Source: CAKRHR01 sp964423195 (GTDB lineage Bacteria > Bacillota > Clostridia > Lachnospirales > Lachnospiraceae). From it: a stretch of DNA of 19,064 nt. Every line of letters starts with the position of its first letter. The stretch's first letter is position 1. The translations under genes were made by a program, and so were the position numbers. The stretch lies in the NCBI GenBank assembly GCA_964423195.1, contig CAYRDY010000042.1, positions 1-19,064 on the forward strand, in the 5' to 3' direction. Of the stretch, positions 6,508 to 14,546 are shown piece after piece. The notes beneath the pieces were generated by a model, which saw only the letters and a list, made by a program, of their open reading frames with translations, was not told the DNA's origin and searched no databases.

Positions 6508-9450
6508 TTGAAGACAAATGACATTTCAAATGACATTTTCGCTCATCTGCCGGAGGCCTATGAGTTGAGAGAGACAAAGTATGTCGAGGAGATCCATGGT
6601 CAGACGGCGCTGATCTCGCACCGCAAGACCAAGGCGCGGTTTCTGCTGGTCTCAAACAGCGACACCAACAAGGTATTCAATATCGGCTTCCGCACGCCGG
6701 TTGACAACGACACGGGCGTGCCGCACATCATCGAACACACCGTGCTGTGCGGCTCGGAGCATTTTCCGGCCAAGGATCCGTTTGTGGAGCTGGTCAAGGG
6801 GTCGCTGAATACTTTTTTAAATGCCATGACCTATCCGGACAAGACCATGTACCCGGTGGCCAGTTACAACGACAAGGATTTCATGAATCTAATGCATGTG
6901 TACCTGGATGCCGTTTTTTACCCGAATATCTATAAAAACAGGATGATCTTCGAGCAGGAGGGGTGGCACTATGAACTGGAGAACCCGGACGCGGAGCTGA
7001 CGATCAACGGGGTGGTCTACAATGAGATGAAGGGCGCTTTTTCCACGCCGGACGAAGTGCTTTACAGAGAGATCACATCCACGCTGTTTCCGGATACCAA
7101 TTATTCAAGTGAATCCGGCGGCGATCCGGCCGTCATTCCGACCCTGACGTATGAGGATTATCTGGATTTTCACCGGACTTATTATCACCCGTCCAACAGC
7201 TATATTTATCTGTACGGTGATTTTGACGTTTACGAGTGTCTGGATTTCATCGATAAAAATTATCTATCGCATTTTGAATATCAGGCGGTCGATTCTGCCA
7301 TCAAAATGCAGGCGCCGTTTGAGGCGATGCGCGTCTGCCGCAAAAAATATTCGGTCTCCTCGGATGAGCCGTCGGACGGCAAGACCTTTTACAGCTATAA
7401 CGCCGTCGTGGGCACCAGCCTTGACCCGAAACTTTACCTGGCTTTTCAGGTGCTTGAGTATGTGCTGATGAGCGCGCCGGGCGCCGTGCTCAAGAAGGCG
7501 CTGATGGATGCGGGTATCGGCAGGGACGTGTATGGCAGCTATGACAACGGCATTCTGCAGCCGTATATCTCCGTGGTGGCCAAGGACGCGGACGCGGGCC
7601 GCGAACAGGATTTTATGGATGTGATCAGGAAGACCCTAAGTGATCTTGTGCGCGATGGCATCAATAAAAAATCTCTGGAGGGCGCGATCAATTATCTGGA
7701 ATTCAAATTCCGCGAGGCCGATTTCAACCGTTTTCCGAAGGGGCTGATGTATGGCATTCAGATGTATGACAGCTGGCTCTACGATGAGGACAAGCCGCTG
7801 ATCCATCTGGAGGCCTATGAGACATTCGCGGAGCTCAAAAAAGCGCTGGATACCGATTATTTTGAGGGACTGGTGCAAAAGTATCTGCTGGACAACCCGC
7901 ACACGTCGCTGCTGGTGCTGGAGCCGGAGCCGGGTCTGTCCATGAAAAACGACGCGGCGCTGGCCGCGAAATTGGCCGCGAAAAAGGCCGCGATGACGGA
8001 GGAACAGATCGACGCGCTTGTGGCCCACACGCGGGCACTCAAGGCGTTCCAGGAAACGCCGTCGACGGCAGAAGAGCTTGAGATGATACCGATGATCGAG
8101 GTCTCGGACATTGAGCGCAGTGCGCGAAGACTCACCAATCAGGAGACTTCTGTCGCGGGGATGACATTGTTGCGCCACGATATCGAGACAAACGGGATCA
8201 ATTATTTCAAGGTACTGTTTGACATCCGCGGCATCTCCAATGAATTGTTGCCATACGTCGGGCTCCTCAGTGAAGTGCTCGGCAATATGGATACAAAGCA
8301 CCATTCCTATCTGGAACTGACCGATGAGATCAATATGTATACCGGCGGCATCACCGCGGATTCGGTCGTCTATTCGTCGGATGAGGATATCCATGCTTTC
8401 AGGCCGGTGTTTTTTGTCGAGGGCAAAGCCCTGTTCGGACAGTCGGAGAAACTGATTTCTCTGATCCGGGAAATCCTGTTTGAGACGGATTTTTCGGACA
8501 CAAAGCGGCTGCGCGAGATCATCGGCCAGCTGCGGTCCAGACTCTCGCTGTCCCTCTCCGGAAGCGGCAATCTGGCGGCTATGCTGCTGGCGACGTCCTA
8601 TTTTGATGAATCGGCGTGGTTTCGGGATATGACCAGCGGGGTCGGTTTTTATGATTTTATCAAGTCGCTGGACAGCCATTTTGAGGCGGAGAAGGAGACG
8701 GTCGTGCGCAGCCTCGAACAGGTGCGGCGGCTCATTTTCCGCGCGGAAAACGCGATGCTTGACCTGACGGCGGGCGATGCGGGCTTTGAGAAAATCGAGC
8801 CTCTGATGCGGGATCTGGTGTCGGATTTTTATACGGAGGATGTCACGGCGGGGACGCTTACATTTGCGCCGAGCCGAAAAAATGAGGGACTGATCACGCC
8901 GGGCATGGTGCAGTATGACGCGATCGCCGGCAATTTCAGGGAGAAGGGATTTGCCTACAGCGGTGCGCTGCAGATTCTCAGGGTGATCATGAACTACGAT
9001 TATCTCTGGAATCATATTCGTGTCAAGGGCGGCGCCTACGGCTGCATGTCCAATTTCTCCCCGTCCGGCAACGCGTTTTTTGTGACATACAGGGATCCGA
9101 ATCTGGCAGAGAGTTTTGAAGTCTTCCGTGGCGCGGGCGACTATATCCGGCATTTTGACTGCAGCGCCCGCGATATGGCCAAATATATCATCGGCGCTAT
9201 CAGCAATCTCGATATGCCGTTGACGCCGTCCGCGGAGGGCGAGCGCTCCCTGACCGCCTATATGACGGGATTGTCCTATGAAAAGATCCAGCGGCGGCGC
9301 GATGAGCTGCTGAACGCCACGATAGAGGATATCCGCGGTTTCGGTGATCTCATCGACGCCTTTGTGTCGGATGATTATCTCTGTGTGGTCGGCAGCGAGC
9401 GGCAGATCAGGGATCACGAAGCCATGTTCGGCTCGGTGAGAAATCTGTGA
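6508..9450 (+). CDS. M16C family zinc metallopeptidase (presequence-protease/insulinase type)
   Basis: Large peptidase of the PreP/Cym1-like M16C group, which degrades short peptides inside a closed chamber made by two homologous halves. At 980 residues it has full length. The inverted zinc motif HxxEH is at His73-Glu76-His77, with the distal zinc ligand in the VYNEMKGAFS segment at Glu173. The second half retains HIRVKGGAYG with Arg838 and Tyr844, the pair that in this family binds the substrate backbone. The middle part matches the M16C-associated domain. No signal peptide or membrane segment is seen, so it is probably cytoplasmic. The start is TTG 6508, since AGGAG lies 9 nt upstream; the other in-frame TTG at 6499 abuts that site, and no ATG is available nearby. 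Era follows after 64 nt without a terminator. Its role is probably peptide recycling. Confidence 0.92.
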   Translation: MKTNDISNDIFAHLPEAYELRETKYVEEIHGQTALISHRKTKARFLLVSNSDTNKVFNIGFRTPVDNDTGVPHIIEHTVLCGSEHFPAKDPFVELVKGSLNTFLNAMTYPDKTMYPVASYNDKDFMNLMHVYLDAVFYPNIYKNRMIFEQEGWHYELENPDAELTINGVVYNEMKGAFSTPDEVLYREITSTLFPDTNYSSESGGDPAVIPTLTYEDYLDFHRTYYHPSNSYIYLYGDFDVYECLDFIDKNYLSHFEYQAVDSAIKMQAPFEAMRVCRKKYSVSSDEPSDGKTFYSYNAVVGTSLDPKLYLAFQVLEYVLMSAPGAVLKKALMDAGIGRDVYGSYDNGILQPYISVVAKDADAGREQDFMDVIRKTLSDLVRDGINKKSLEGAINYLEFKFREADFNRFPKGLMYGIQMYDSWLYDEDKPLIHLEAYETFAELKKALDTDYFEGLVQKYLLDNPHTSLLVLEPEPGLSMKNDAALAAKLAAKKAAMTEEQIDALVAHTRALKAFQETPSTAEELEMIPMIEVSDIERSARRLTNQETSVAGMTLLRHDIETNGINYFKVLFDIRGISNELLPYVGLLSEVLGNMDTKHHSYLELTDEINMYTGGITADSVVYSSDEDIHAFRPVFFVEGKALFGQSEKLISLIREILFETDFSDTKRLREIIGQLRSRLSLSLSGSGNLAAMLLATSYFDESAWFRDMTSGVGFYDFIKSLDSHFEAEKETVVRSLEQVRRLIFRAENAMLDLTAGDAGFEKIEPLMRDLVSDFYTEDVTAGTLTFAPSRKNEGLITPGMVQYDAIAGNFREKGFAYSGALQILRVIMNYDYLWNHIRVKGGAYGCMSNFSPSGNAFFVTYRDPNLAESFEVFRGAGDYIRHFDCSARDMAKYIIGAISNLDMPLTPSAEGERSLTAYMTGLSYEKIQRRRDELLNATIEDIRGFGDLIDAFVSDDYLCVVGSERQIRDHEAMFGSVRNL

Positions 9451-9514
9451 TAAAACCCGTGTCCGGCTGCGGGGAATTTTATGCGTGAGGCTATATTTGG
9501 CTGGTGAGGCATTT

Positions 9515-10420
9515 ATGGGAGAAAATTTCAGATCAGGATTTGTGACGATCATCGGGCGGCCGAATGTCGGCAAGTCCACGCTGATGAACCGGCTGATCGG
9601 GCAGAAGATCGCGATCACCTCGAACAAGCCACAGACGACCAGAAATCGCATCCGAACAGTGTATACCTGTGAGGAGGGGCAGATCGTGTTCGTGGATACG
9701 CCGGGCATCCACAAGGCGAAAAATAAGCTGGGCGAATATATGGTGGAGGCGGCGGAGCGCACCCTGAGTGAGGTGGATGTGGTGCTGTGGCTGGTGGAGC
9801 CGACGACCTTTATCGGCGCCGGTGAGCGCCATATCGCGGAGCTGCTGTCGCGCTGCCGTACCCCGGTGATCCTGGTGATCAATAAAATAGACACAGTAAA
9901 AAAAGAAGATATTCTGAGCGTGATCGACACATACAGGGATGTCTGTGATTTTGCGGAGATCATCCCCTGTTCGGCGCGCACCGGCGAGAATACGGGGGAC
10001 TTGTTCCCATCGATTATGAAGTACCTACCATATGGACCGAAGTATTACGGGGATGATGTGGTGACGGACCAGCCGGAGCGCCAGATCGTCGCGGAACTGA
10101 TCCGCGAGAAGGCGCTGCGCCTGCTCAGCGATGAGATACCGCACGGGATCGCGGTGGCCGTCGAGCAGATGAAGCGCCGCCCCAAAGGCCATATCATGGA
10201 CATCACCGCCACGATCGTCTGCGAGCGGGAGTCCCACAAGGGCATCATCATCGGAAAGGGCGGCGACATGCTGCGGCGCATCGGCTCCGAGGCGCGCACA
10301 GAGATTGAGGATCTCCTCGGCGTGAAGGTCAACCTGCAGCTCTGGGTGAAAGTGAAAAAGGACTGGCGCGACAGTGATTTTTTGATCAAAAACTTTGGAT
10401 ATGACAAAAAAGAGATGTAG
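9515..10420 (+). CDS. era: GTPase Era
   Basis: Essential GTPase that binds the 3' end of 16S rRNA and helps 30S subunit maturation. The 301-residue protein has the G1 motif GRPNVGKST (14-22), the switch I region with KPQTTRNRI, G3 DTPG (61-64), G4 NKID (123-126), and a G5-like CSARTGEN. The C-terminal KH domain contains IIGKGG with the GxxG loop at 247-250. Start is ATG 9515, preceded by GTGAGG at 5 nt; the upstream in-frame GTG 9485 would add ten residues not found in the family. It shares a transcription direction and a short gap with the peptidase upstream. A hairpin with a T-tract follows its stop codon. Confidence 0.97.
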   Translation: MGENFRSGFVTIIGRPNVGKSTLMNRLIGQKIAITSNKPQTTRNRIRTVYTCEEGQIVFVDTPGIHKAKNKLGEYMVEAAERTLSEVDVVLWLVEPTTFIGAGERHIAELLSRCRTPVILVINKIDTVKKEDILSVIDTYRDVCDFAEIIPCSARTGENTGDLFPSIMKYLPYGPKYYGDDVVTDQPERQIVAELIREKALRLLSDEIPHGIAVAVEQMKRRPKGHIMDITATIVCERESHKGIIIGKGGDMLRRIGSEARTEIEDLLGVKVNLQLWVKVKKDWRDSDFLIKNFGYDKKEM

Positions 10421-10426
10421 CAAATC

Positions 10427-10457
10427 GCGTCGCTCCCTATGGTCGCGCCGCTTTTTT
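10427..10457 (+). terminator. Candidate terminator after era
   Basis: GCGTCGC (10427-10433) can pair with GCGCCGC (10445-10451), with one internal mismatch and an 11-nt loop, directly followed by six T (10452-10457). It lies just after the era stop. Confidence 0.55.
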
Positions 10458-10472
10458 GCTCATACCACCTTG

Positions 10473-10533
10473 CCCGTCAAATGTCCATGCAGCCTTGCAA
10501 GCAAGCTTGCCGTCTGCATGGCCGCTTGACGGG
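10473..10533. repeat. Long interrupted hairpin in the era-recO gap
   Basis: Three nested stems: CCCGTCAA/TTGACGGG (10473-10480/10526-10533), CCATGCAG/CTGCATGG (10485-10492/10514-10521) and GCAAG/CTTGC (10497-10501/10506-10510). No T-tract follows on the plus strand, so it is not a normal terminator for era. It could be a 5' leader structure of recO or a mobile palindrome. Confidence 0.55.
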
Positions 10534-10573
10534 GCTTTCAGAGTAAAATATTTGGCGGTAAAGGGAAAACGGG

Positions 10574-11317
10574 ATGATGCAGCAGATCATTTTGACGGGC
10601 ATGGTGCTCTCCACGATGCCGATAGGTGAATATGATAAGCGCGTCGTGCTCCTCACGGATAAGCGCGGGAAGATCACGGCCTTTTCCAGGGGCAGCCGCC
10701 GCCCGAACAGCGCCATGCTGGGGGCGACCGAGCCGTGTGTTTTTGGCAGGTTCACCCTGGTCGAGGGTCGAAGTTCATATACCCTGATCGGCGCGGAAAT
10801 CAGCAAATATTTTATGGAGCTGCGCGGCGATATCACCGGTGCGCTGCTTGGTTTTTACTGCCTGGAAGTCGCGGGATACTTCACCAAGGAGAATATGGAG
10901 AGTACGGCGGTGCTCAATCTCTTAGTGGCAACTTTCAACGCCGCGTGCCGAAAAAAAGTCCCGATCCGCCTGATCCGGCGGGTTTTTGATCTCAAAATGC
11001 TGGTGCTGATCGGCGAATACCCGCAGGTTTTCTCCTGCGTCAAGTGCGGGTGCGAGGCGCCGCTGGAAGATTTCGCGCCAAACCTCTCCGGCATGGTCTG
11101 CCCTCAGTGCCGCAAGTTTGCCGTGCGCGCGATGCCGGTGCTGCCGTCGGCGCTCTATGCCATGCAGTATATCATCTCATCCGAGGTGAGCAGGCTCTAT
11201 ACGTTTACGGTGAGTGAGGACGTCCTTGAGAATCTGGAGGCTGTCATCGGCGCGTGCATGCGCTCAGCCGCGGGCGAAGAATTCAAATCAGAGGCGATGC
11301 TGGAAGCGATGCTCTAA
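10574..11317 (+). CDS. recO: DNA repair protein RecO
   Basis: Recombination mediator that anneals single strands and, with RecR, loads RecA in the RecFOR pathway. The 247-residue protein has the N-terminal OB fold (ILTGMVLSTMPIGEYDKRVVLLT and the GSRRP loop), a helical middle, and a zinc site formed by Cys155, Cys158, Cys176 and Cys179. This matches Bacillota RecO in size and order. The start is ATG 10574, with AAGGG 8 nt upstream; the adjacent ATG 10577 would also be possible. The era-recO order is conserved in many Bacillota. It is separated from era by a terminator-like hairpin and a longer palindrome, so it may have its own promoter, although none is obvious. Confidence 0.94.
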   Translation: MMQQIILTGMVLSTMPIGEYDKRVVLLTDKRGKITAFSRGSRRPNSAMLGATEPCVFGRFTLVEGRSSYTLIGAEISKYFMELRGDITGALLGFYCLEVAGYFTKENMESTAVLNLLVATFNAACRKKVPIRLIRRVFDLKMLVLIGEYPQVFSCVKCGCEAPLEDFAPNLSGMVCPQCRKFAVRAMPVLPSALYAMQYIISSEVSRLYTFTVSEDVLENLEAVIGACMRSAAGEEFKSEAMLEAML

Positions 11318-11322
11318 TAATG

Positions 11323-11456
11323 CGGATGGGCGCCGGTGCGGGAAAGGCTGAAAAGCTATGGTTTGCGCGCCGGCGCGTGACAGGACAAGGGAATATAGCT
11401 TGCGCGCCGGCGCGGGAAAAGTCAAAAAGTTTTGGCGTCTGACGGATGGGCGCCGG
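11323..11456. repeat. Diverged tandem repeat (37-nt period) with palindromic cores, recO-glyS gap
   Basis: GCGCCGG occurs at 11330, 11367, 11404 and 11450, with spacings of 37, 37 and 46. The first 37-nt unit agrees with the second at 24 of 37 positions and with the third at 26 of 37, by hand count. Units two and three share the identical 15-mer TTGCGCGCCGGCGCG, whose core CGCGCCGGCGCG is a perfect palindrome. The outer copies share the 14-mer CGGATGGGCGCCGG exactly 120 nt apart (11323 and 11443). The whole gap between recO and glyS is filled by this array. Confidence 0.6.
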
Positions 11457-11493
11457 CCTGATAAAATTTAACGAAAATTACCGGAGGTTGATT

Positions 11494-12882
11494 ATGGAAA
11501 AAACGATGGAGAAGATTGCGGCTCTGGCCAAGGCCAGAGGTTTTATATATCCGGGATCCGAGATATACGGCGGCCTGGCAAACACCTGGGACTACGGGAA
11601 TCTCGGCGTGGAGCTCAAGAATAATGTCAAAAAGGCCTGGTGGAAGAAATTTATCCAGGAAAATCCCTACAATGTCGGCGTGGACTGCGCGATATTGATG
11701 AACCCGCAGACCTGGGTGGCCTCAGGACATCTGGGCGGGTTTTCTGATCCGCTGATGGACTGCCGGGAATGCCACGAGCGCTTCCGGGCGGACAAACTCA
11801 TCGAGGACTACGCGACAGCGAACGGCATCGATCTGGGATCCTCCGTCGACGGCTGGTCCAATGAAAAGCTGTCGGCATATATCGAGGAGAACCATATCCC
11901 GTGTCCGAGCTGCGGCAAGCACAATTTTACGGATATCCGCCAGTTCAATCTGATGTTCAAGACATTCCAGGGCGTGACCGAGGACGCGAAGAATACCGTT
12001 TACCTGCGGCCGGAGACGGCACAGGGCATTTTTGTCAATTTCAAGAATGTGCAGCGGACATCGAGGAAGAAGATACCGTTTGGCATCGGCCAGATCGGCA
12101 AATCATTCCGAAACGAGATCACGCCGGGCAATTTCACTTTCCGCACCCGCGAGTTCGAGCAGATGGAGCTGGAATTTTTCTGTGAGCCGGATACCGATCT
12201 CGAATGGTTTGAGTACTGGAAGTCCTTCTGCATCAACTGGCTCAGAGACCTGGGCATGAAGGCGGAGGAGATGCGCGTGAGGGATCACGATCCGGAAGAA
12301 TTGTCCTTCTATTCAAAGGCGACGACGGACATCGAGTATCTGTTCCCGTTCGGCTGGGGCGAGCTGTGGGGGATCGCCGACCGCACCGATTACGACCTGA
12401 CGCAGCACCAGAACGTCTCCGGCGAGGATCTGACGTATTTTGACGAGGTGAAAAAGGAGAAATATATTCCTTATGTGATCGAGCCGTCACTGGGCGCGGA
12501 TCGCGTGGTGCTGGCCTTTCTGTGCGGCGCTTATGACGAGGAGACGCTGGAGGGCGGCGATGTGAGGAATATCCTGCATCTCCATCCGGCACTGGCGCCG
12601 GTGAAAGTCGGCGTGCTGCCGCTCTCAAAGAAACTCAACGCCGGGGCGGAGAAAATTTTTGAGACCCTCACCAAAAAATGGAACTGTGAGTTCGACGACA
12701 GGGGCAACATCGGCAAGCGCTACAGAAGGCAGGACGAGATCGGGACACCGTACTGCGTGACTTATGATTTCGAGTCCGAGACGGACGGCTGCGTCACGGT
12801 GCGCGAGCGCGATACGATGGCTCAGGTGCGCATTAAAATTGAAAATCTGGAAAGCTATCTGGATGAAAAGCTGGCCTATTGA
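11494..12882 (+). CDS. glyS: Glycyl-tRNA synthetase, single-chain class II type
   Basis: Charges tRNA-Gly with glycine. The 462-residue protein is the homodimeric (alpha2) type, found in Bacillota, archaea and eukaryotes, not the alpha2beta2 glyQ/glyS pair. It starts in the family way with the ARGFIYPGSEIYGG segment. RPETAQG lies at 172-178, class II motif 2 begins FRNE at 205-208, and motif 3 contains GADR at 334-337. An insert carries Cys90, Cys93, Cys137 and Cys140, a probable zinc knuckle. The C-terminal anticodon-binding domain runs from about 355. Start is ATG 11494, with GGAGG 6 nt upstream. No T-box sequence was found in the short leader, which is instead made of palindromic repeats. 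The stop codon merges with the ribosome site of the MATE gene, so the two are co-transcribed. Confidence 0.97.
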   Translation: MEKTMEKIAALAKARGFIYPGSEIYGGLANTWDYGNLGVELKNNVKKAWWKKFIQENPYNVGVDCAILMNPQTWVASGHLGGFSDPLMDCRECHERFRADKLIEDYATANGIDLGSSVDGWSNEKLSAYIEENHIPCPSCGKHNFTDIRQFNLMFKTFQGVTEDAKNTVYLRPETAQGIFVNFKNVQRTSRKKIPFGIGQIGKSFRNEITPGNFTFRTREFEQMELEFFCEPDTDLEWFEYWKSFCINWLRDLGMKAEEMRVRDHDPEELSFYSKATTDIEYLFPFGWGELWGIADRTDYDLTQHQNVSGEDLTYFDEVKKEKYIPYVIEPSLGADRVVLAFLCGAYDEETLEGGDVRNILHLHPALAPVKVGVLPLSKKLNAGAEKIFETLTKKWNCEFDDRGNIGKRYRRQDEIGTPYCVTYDFESETDGCVTVRERDTMAQVRIKIENLESYLDEKLAY

Positions 12883-12894
12883 GGAAACTTGTCG

Positions 12895-14226
12895 ATGAAT
12901 GGGAAGTTATTTTCGAGGGAAGATATACGAAAGCTGATCATACCGCTGCTGATCGAGCAGTTTCTGGCGGTGATGGTCGGCATGGCGGACATTGTCATGG
13001 TCTCCTCGGCGGGAGAGACGGCAGTGTCCGGTGTGTCTCTGGTCGATCTGATCAACGTGCTCATTATCAATATTTTTGCCGCGCTGGGCACCGGCGGGGC
13101 GGTGGTCGCGAGCCAGCTGATCGGCGCCAGGGAAAATGAGCGCGCCCGCGCCTCGGCCAATCAGCTCATCTATATCACTGCGCTCGCCTCAGTGGTGATC
13201 ATGGTCGTCTGCCTGTTGGTTCGGGTGCCACTGCTGCGCCTTTTGTTCGGCAGCGTGGATGACGCGATTATGGACAGCGCTCTGATCTATTTTACCATCT
13301 CCGCGGTTTCCTACCCGTTCATCGCCCTCTATAACAGCGGCGCGGCCCTGTTTCGGGCGATGGGCAATTCCAGGATTTCCATGATCACGTCGGCGGTGAT
13401 GAATCTGCTCAACATCGCCGGCAACGCTCTGTTCGTCTATGGTTTTCACATGGCGGCGGGCGGCGTGGCGCTGTCATCCCTGTTATCGAGGATTGTGGCC
13501 GCGGCCGTGGTTCTTAAGTTGCTGCACAATCAGAAAAATGTGATCTACGTCGAAAAATTGCTGCGCTTTAAAATTGATCCCCGAATGATCAAGCGGATTT
13601 TGGGCGTCGGGATTCCGAGCAGCCTTGAAAACAGTGTCTTTCAGCTCGGCCGCCTGCTGCTGGTCAGCATGATCTCGACATTCGGCACGGCTCAGATCGC
13701 GGCCAACGCGGTGGCGAATACGCTGGACGGGTTCAGTATCATTCCCGGACAGGCGATGGGGCTGGCGCTGATCACGGTGATCGGGCGCTGCGTGGGCGCG
13801 GACGACTGGGATCAGGTCAGATTTTATCTCAAGCGGCTGATGAAGCTGACCTATCTTGCCTTCTGGGCGGTCGATCTGTTTCTGCTGTTGATGCTGCCGG
13901 TGATCCTGCCCTTCTACAATCTCTCGGACGAGGCCTATCAGCTGTCTCGGACCCTGGTGATGATCCACTGCATCTGCGGCATGGCCATCTGGCCGTTGTC
14001 GTTCACTCTGCCAAACGCGCTGCGCGCGGCCAATGACGTGCGCTTCACCATGGTCATCTCAATATTTTCGATGCTCGTCTTCCGCATCGGTTTCAGCCGC
14101 GTCCTCGGCATCAACTTTGGCCTGAAAATCATCGGTGTGTGGATCGGCATGGTCATCGACTGGATTTTCCGCTCCATCTGTTTTTGCCTGCGCGTGCGGA
14201 AAAAAATTTGGAGGCAGTCGATTTGA
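12895..14226 (+). CDS. MATE family efflux transporter
   Basis: Inner-membrane antiporter of the multidrug and toxic compound extrusion (MatE) family, 443 residues, close to the family norm. The sequence shows about twelve hydrophobic segments in two pseudo-repeats. Each half contains family-typical stretches: IPLLIEQFLAVMVGMADIVMV with GTGGAVVASQLIGA in the first, and GIPSSLENSVFQLGRLLLVS with PGQAMGLALITVIGRCVGA in the second. The substrate cannot be read from sequence; drugs, dyes or metabolites coupled to Na+ or H+ are the known options. The start is ATG 12895, with GAGG about 10 nt upstream; TTG 12889 in frame is an alternative. It starts 12 nt after the glyS stop and is probably translated from the same message. 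No convincing terminator follows. Confidence 0.93.
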   Translation: MNGKLFSREDIRKLIIPLLIEQFLAVMVGMADIVMVSSAGETAVSGVSLVDLINVLIINIFAALGTGGAVVASQLIGARENERARASANQLIYITALASVVIMVVCLLVRVPLLRLLFGSVDDAIMDSALIYFTISAVSYPFIALYNSGAALFRAMGNSRISMITSAVMNLLNIAGNALFVYGFHMAAGGVALSSLLSRIVAAAVVLKLLHNQKNVIYVEKLLRFKIDPRMIKRILGVGIPSSLENSVFQLGRLLLVSMISTFGTAQIAANAVANTLDGFSIIPGQAMGLALITVIGRCVGADDWDQVRFYLKRLMKLTYLAFWAVDLFLLLMLPVILPFYNLSDEAYQLSRTLVMIHCICGMAIWPLSFTLPNALRAANDVRFTMVISIFSMLVFRIGFSRVLGINFGLKIIGVWIGMVIDWIFRSICFCLRVRKKIWRQSI

Positions 14227-14280
14227 CTTTTTCGACAATAAAACAACGCATAATTGCGGAAAAAATATCTATAAAATTGA

Positions 14281-14310
14281 TTGAAAAAAATTGCGGTCAT
14301 ATGGTATAAT
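14281..14310 (+). promoter_or_regulatory. Strong extended -10 promoter for ppdK
   Basis: TTGAAA (14281-14286), an 18-nt spacer and a perfect TATAAT (14305-14310), with TGG directly before it as an extended -10. The predicted start is near 14317, leaving a leader of about 230 nt. Confidence 0.75.
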
Positions 14311-14334
14311 TTTCGCGATGGCATTAAGCAGTGC

Positions 14335-14391
14335 AAAAACAATGAAAGGCAAGCCGGATGCTTGCATCCGAAGTTGCCGTTCATTGTTTTT
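14335..14391. repeat. 57-nt hairpin in the ppdK leader, terminator-like
   Basis: A perfect 12-bp outer stem (AAAAACAATGAA 14335-14346 with TTCATTGTTTTT 14380-14391), a middle stem GGCAA/TTGCC (14348-14352/14374-14378) and a tip stem CGGATG/CATCCG (14355-14360/14365-14370). The 3' arm is T-rich, so the structure resembles an intrinsic terminator placed about 18 nt after the predicted start site. Confidence 0.7.
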
Positions 14392-14402
14392 ATAGGGCGC
14401 AA

Positions 14403-14513
14403 GCCCGCGAGCGACAAAGCGGAGCTTTGGAGCGGGGCACTGCGGAACTGCAAGGAGCAGGACCGCGAGCCCGCGAGCTCCAAAGCGGAGCTTTGGAGCG
14501 GGGCACTGCGGAA
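14403..14513. repeat. Duplicated 45-nt palindromic repeat, 66-nt period
   Basis: Copy one (14403-14447) and copy two (14469-14513) match at 43 of 45 positions. Copy two contains the perfect hairpin CTCCAAAGC-GGA-GCTTTGGAG (14478-14498); in copy one the two differing bases weaken the same stem. The repeat sits between the leader hairpin and the ppdK ribosome site. Confidence 0.8.
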
Positions 14514-14546
14514 TGATATTTAAACACATTTAGGAGGAATCAGAGA

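Larger units (their letters stand above)
14227..14546. other. Gene-free leader region of ppdK
   Basis: The 320 bases between the MATE gene and ppdK hold no credible gene. In order they contain an AT-rich stretch, a promoter (14281-14310), a large hairpin (14335-14391), two copies of a 45-nt GC-rich palindromic repeat, and the ppdK ribosome site AGGAGG (14532-14537). An 80-codon reading frame across the repeats is judged spurious because its peptide simply mirrors the repeated DNA. Confidence 0.75.

Noticed and set aside
7636..9981. A 781-codon open frame on the minus strand across the M16C gene and the start of era
   Set aside because: It is antisense to genes with complete family motifs, spans two of them, and its translation is rich in Arg, His and Ile without domains. 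GC-rich third positions on the coding strand produce such long antisense frames.
11323..11456. CRISPR array
   Set aside because: The units diverge along their whole length, the period is 37 nt with no spacer-sized unique segments between identical repeats, and there are no cas genes.
11318..11493. T-box riboswitch before glyS
   Set aside because: No T-box consensus (AGGGTGGNACCGCG) and no specifier-stem layout; the gap is only repeats.
14249..14268. Terminator after the MATE gene (CGCA-TAAT-TGCG)
   Set aside because: A four-base stem followed by A-rich, not T-rich, sequence on the plus strand; too weak to call.
14281..14523. An 80-codon plus-strand frame before ppdK with a repeated peptide (KAELWSGALRN twice)
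   Set aside because: The start overlaps the promoter, and the peptide repeat only reflects the 45-nt DNA repeat. The matching minus-strand frames are equally open.
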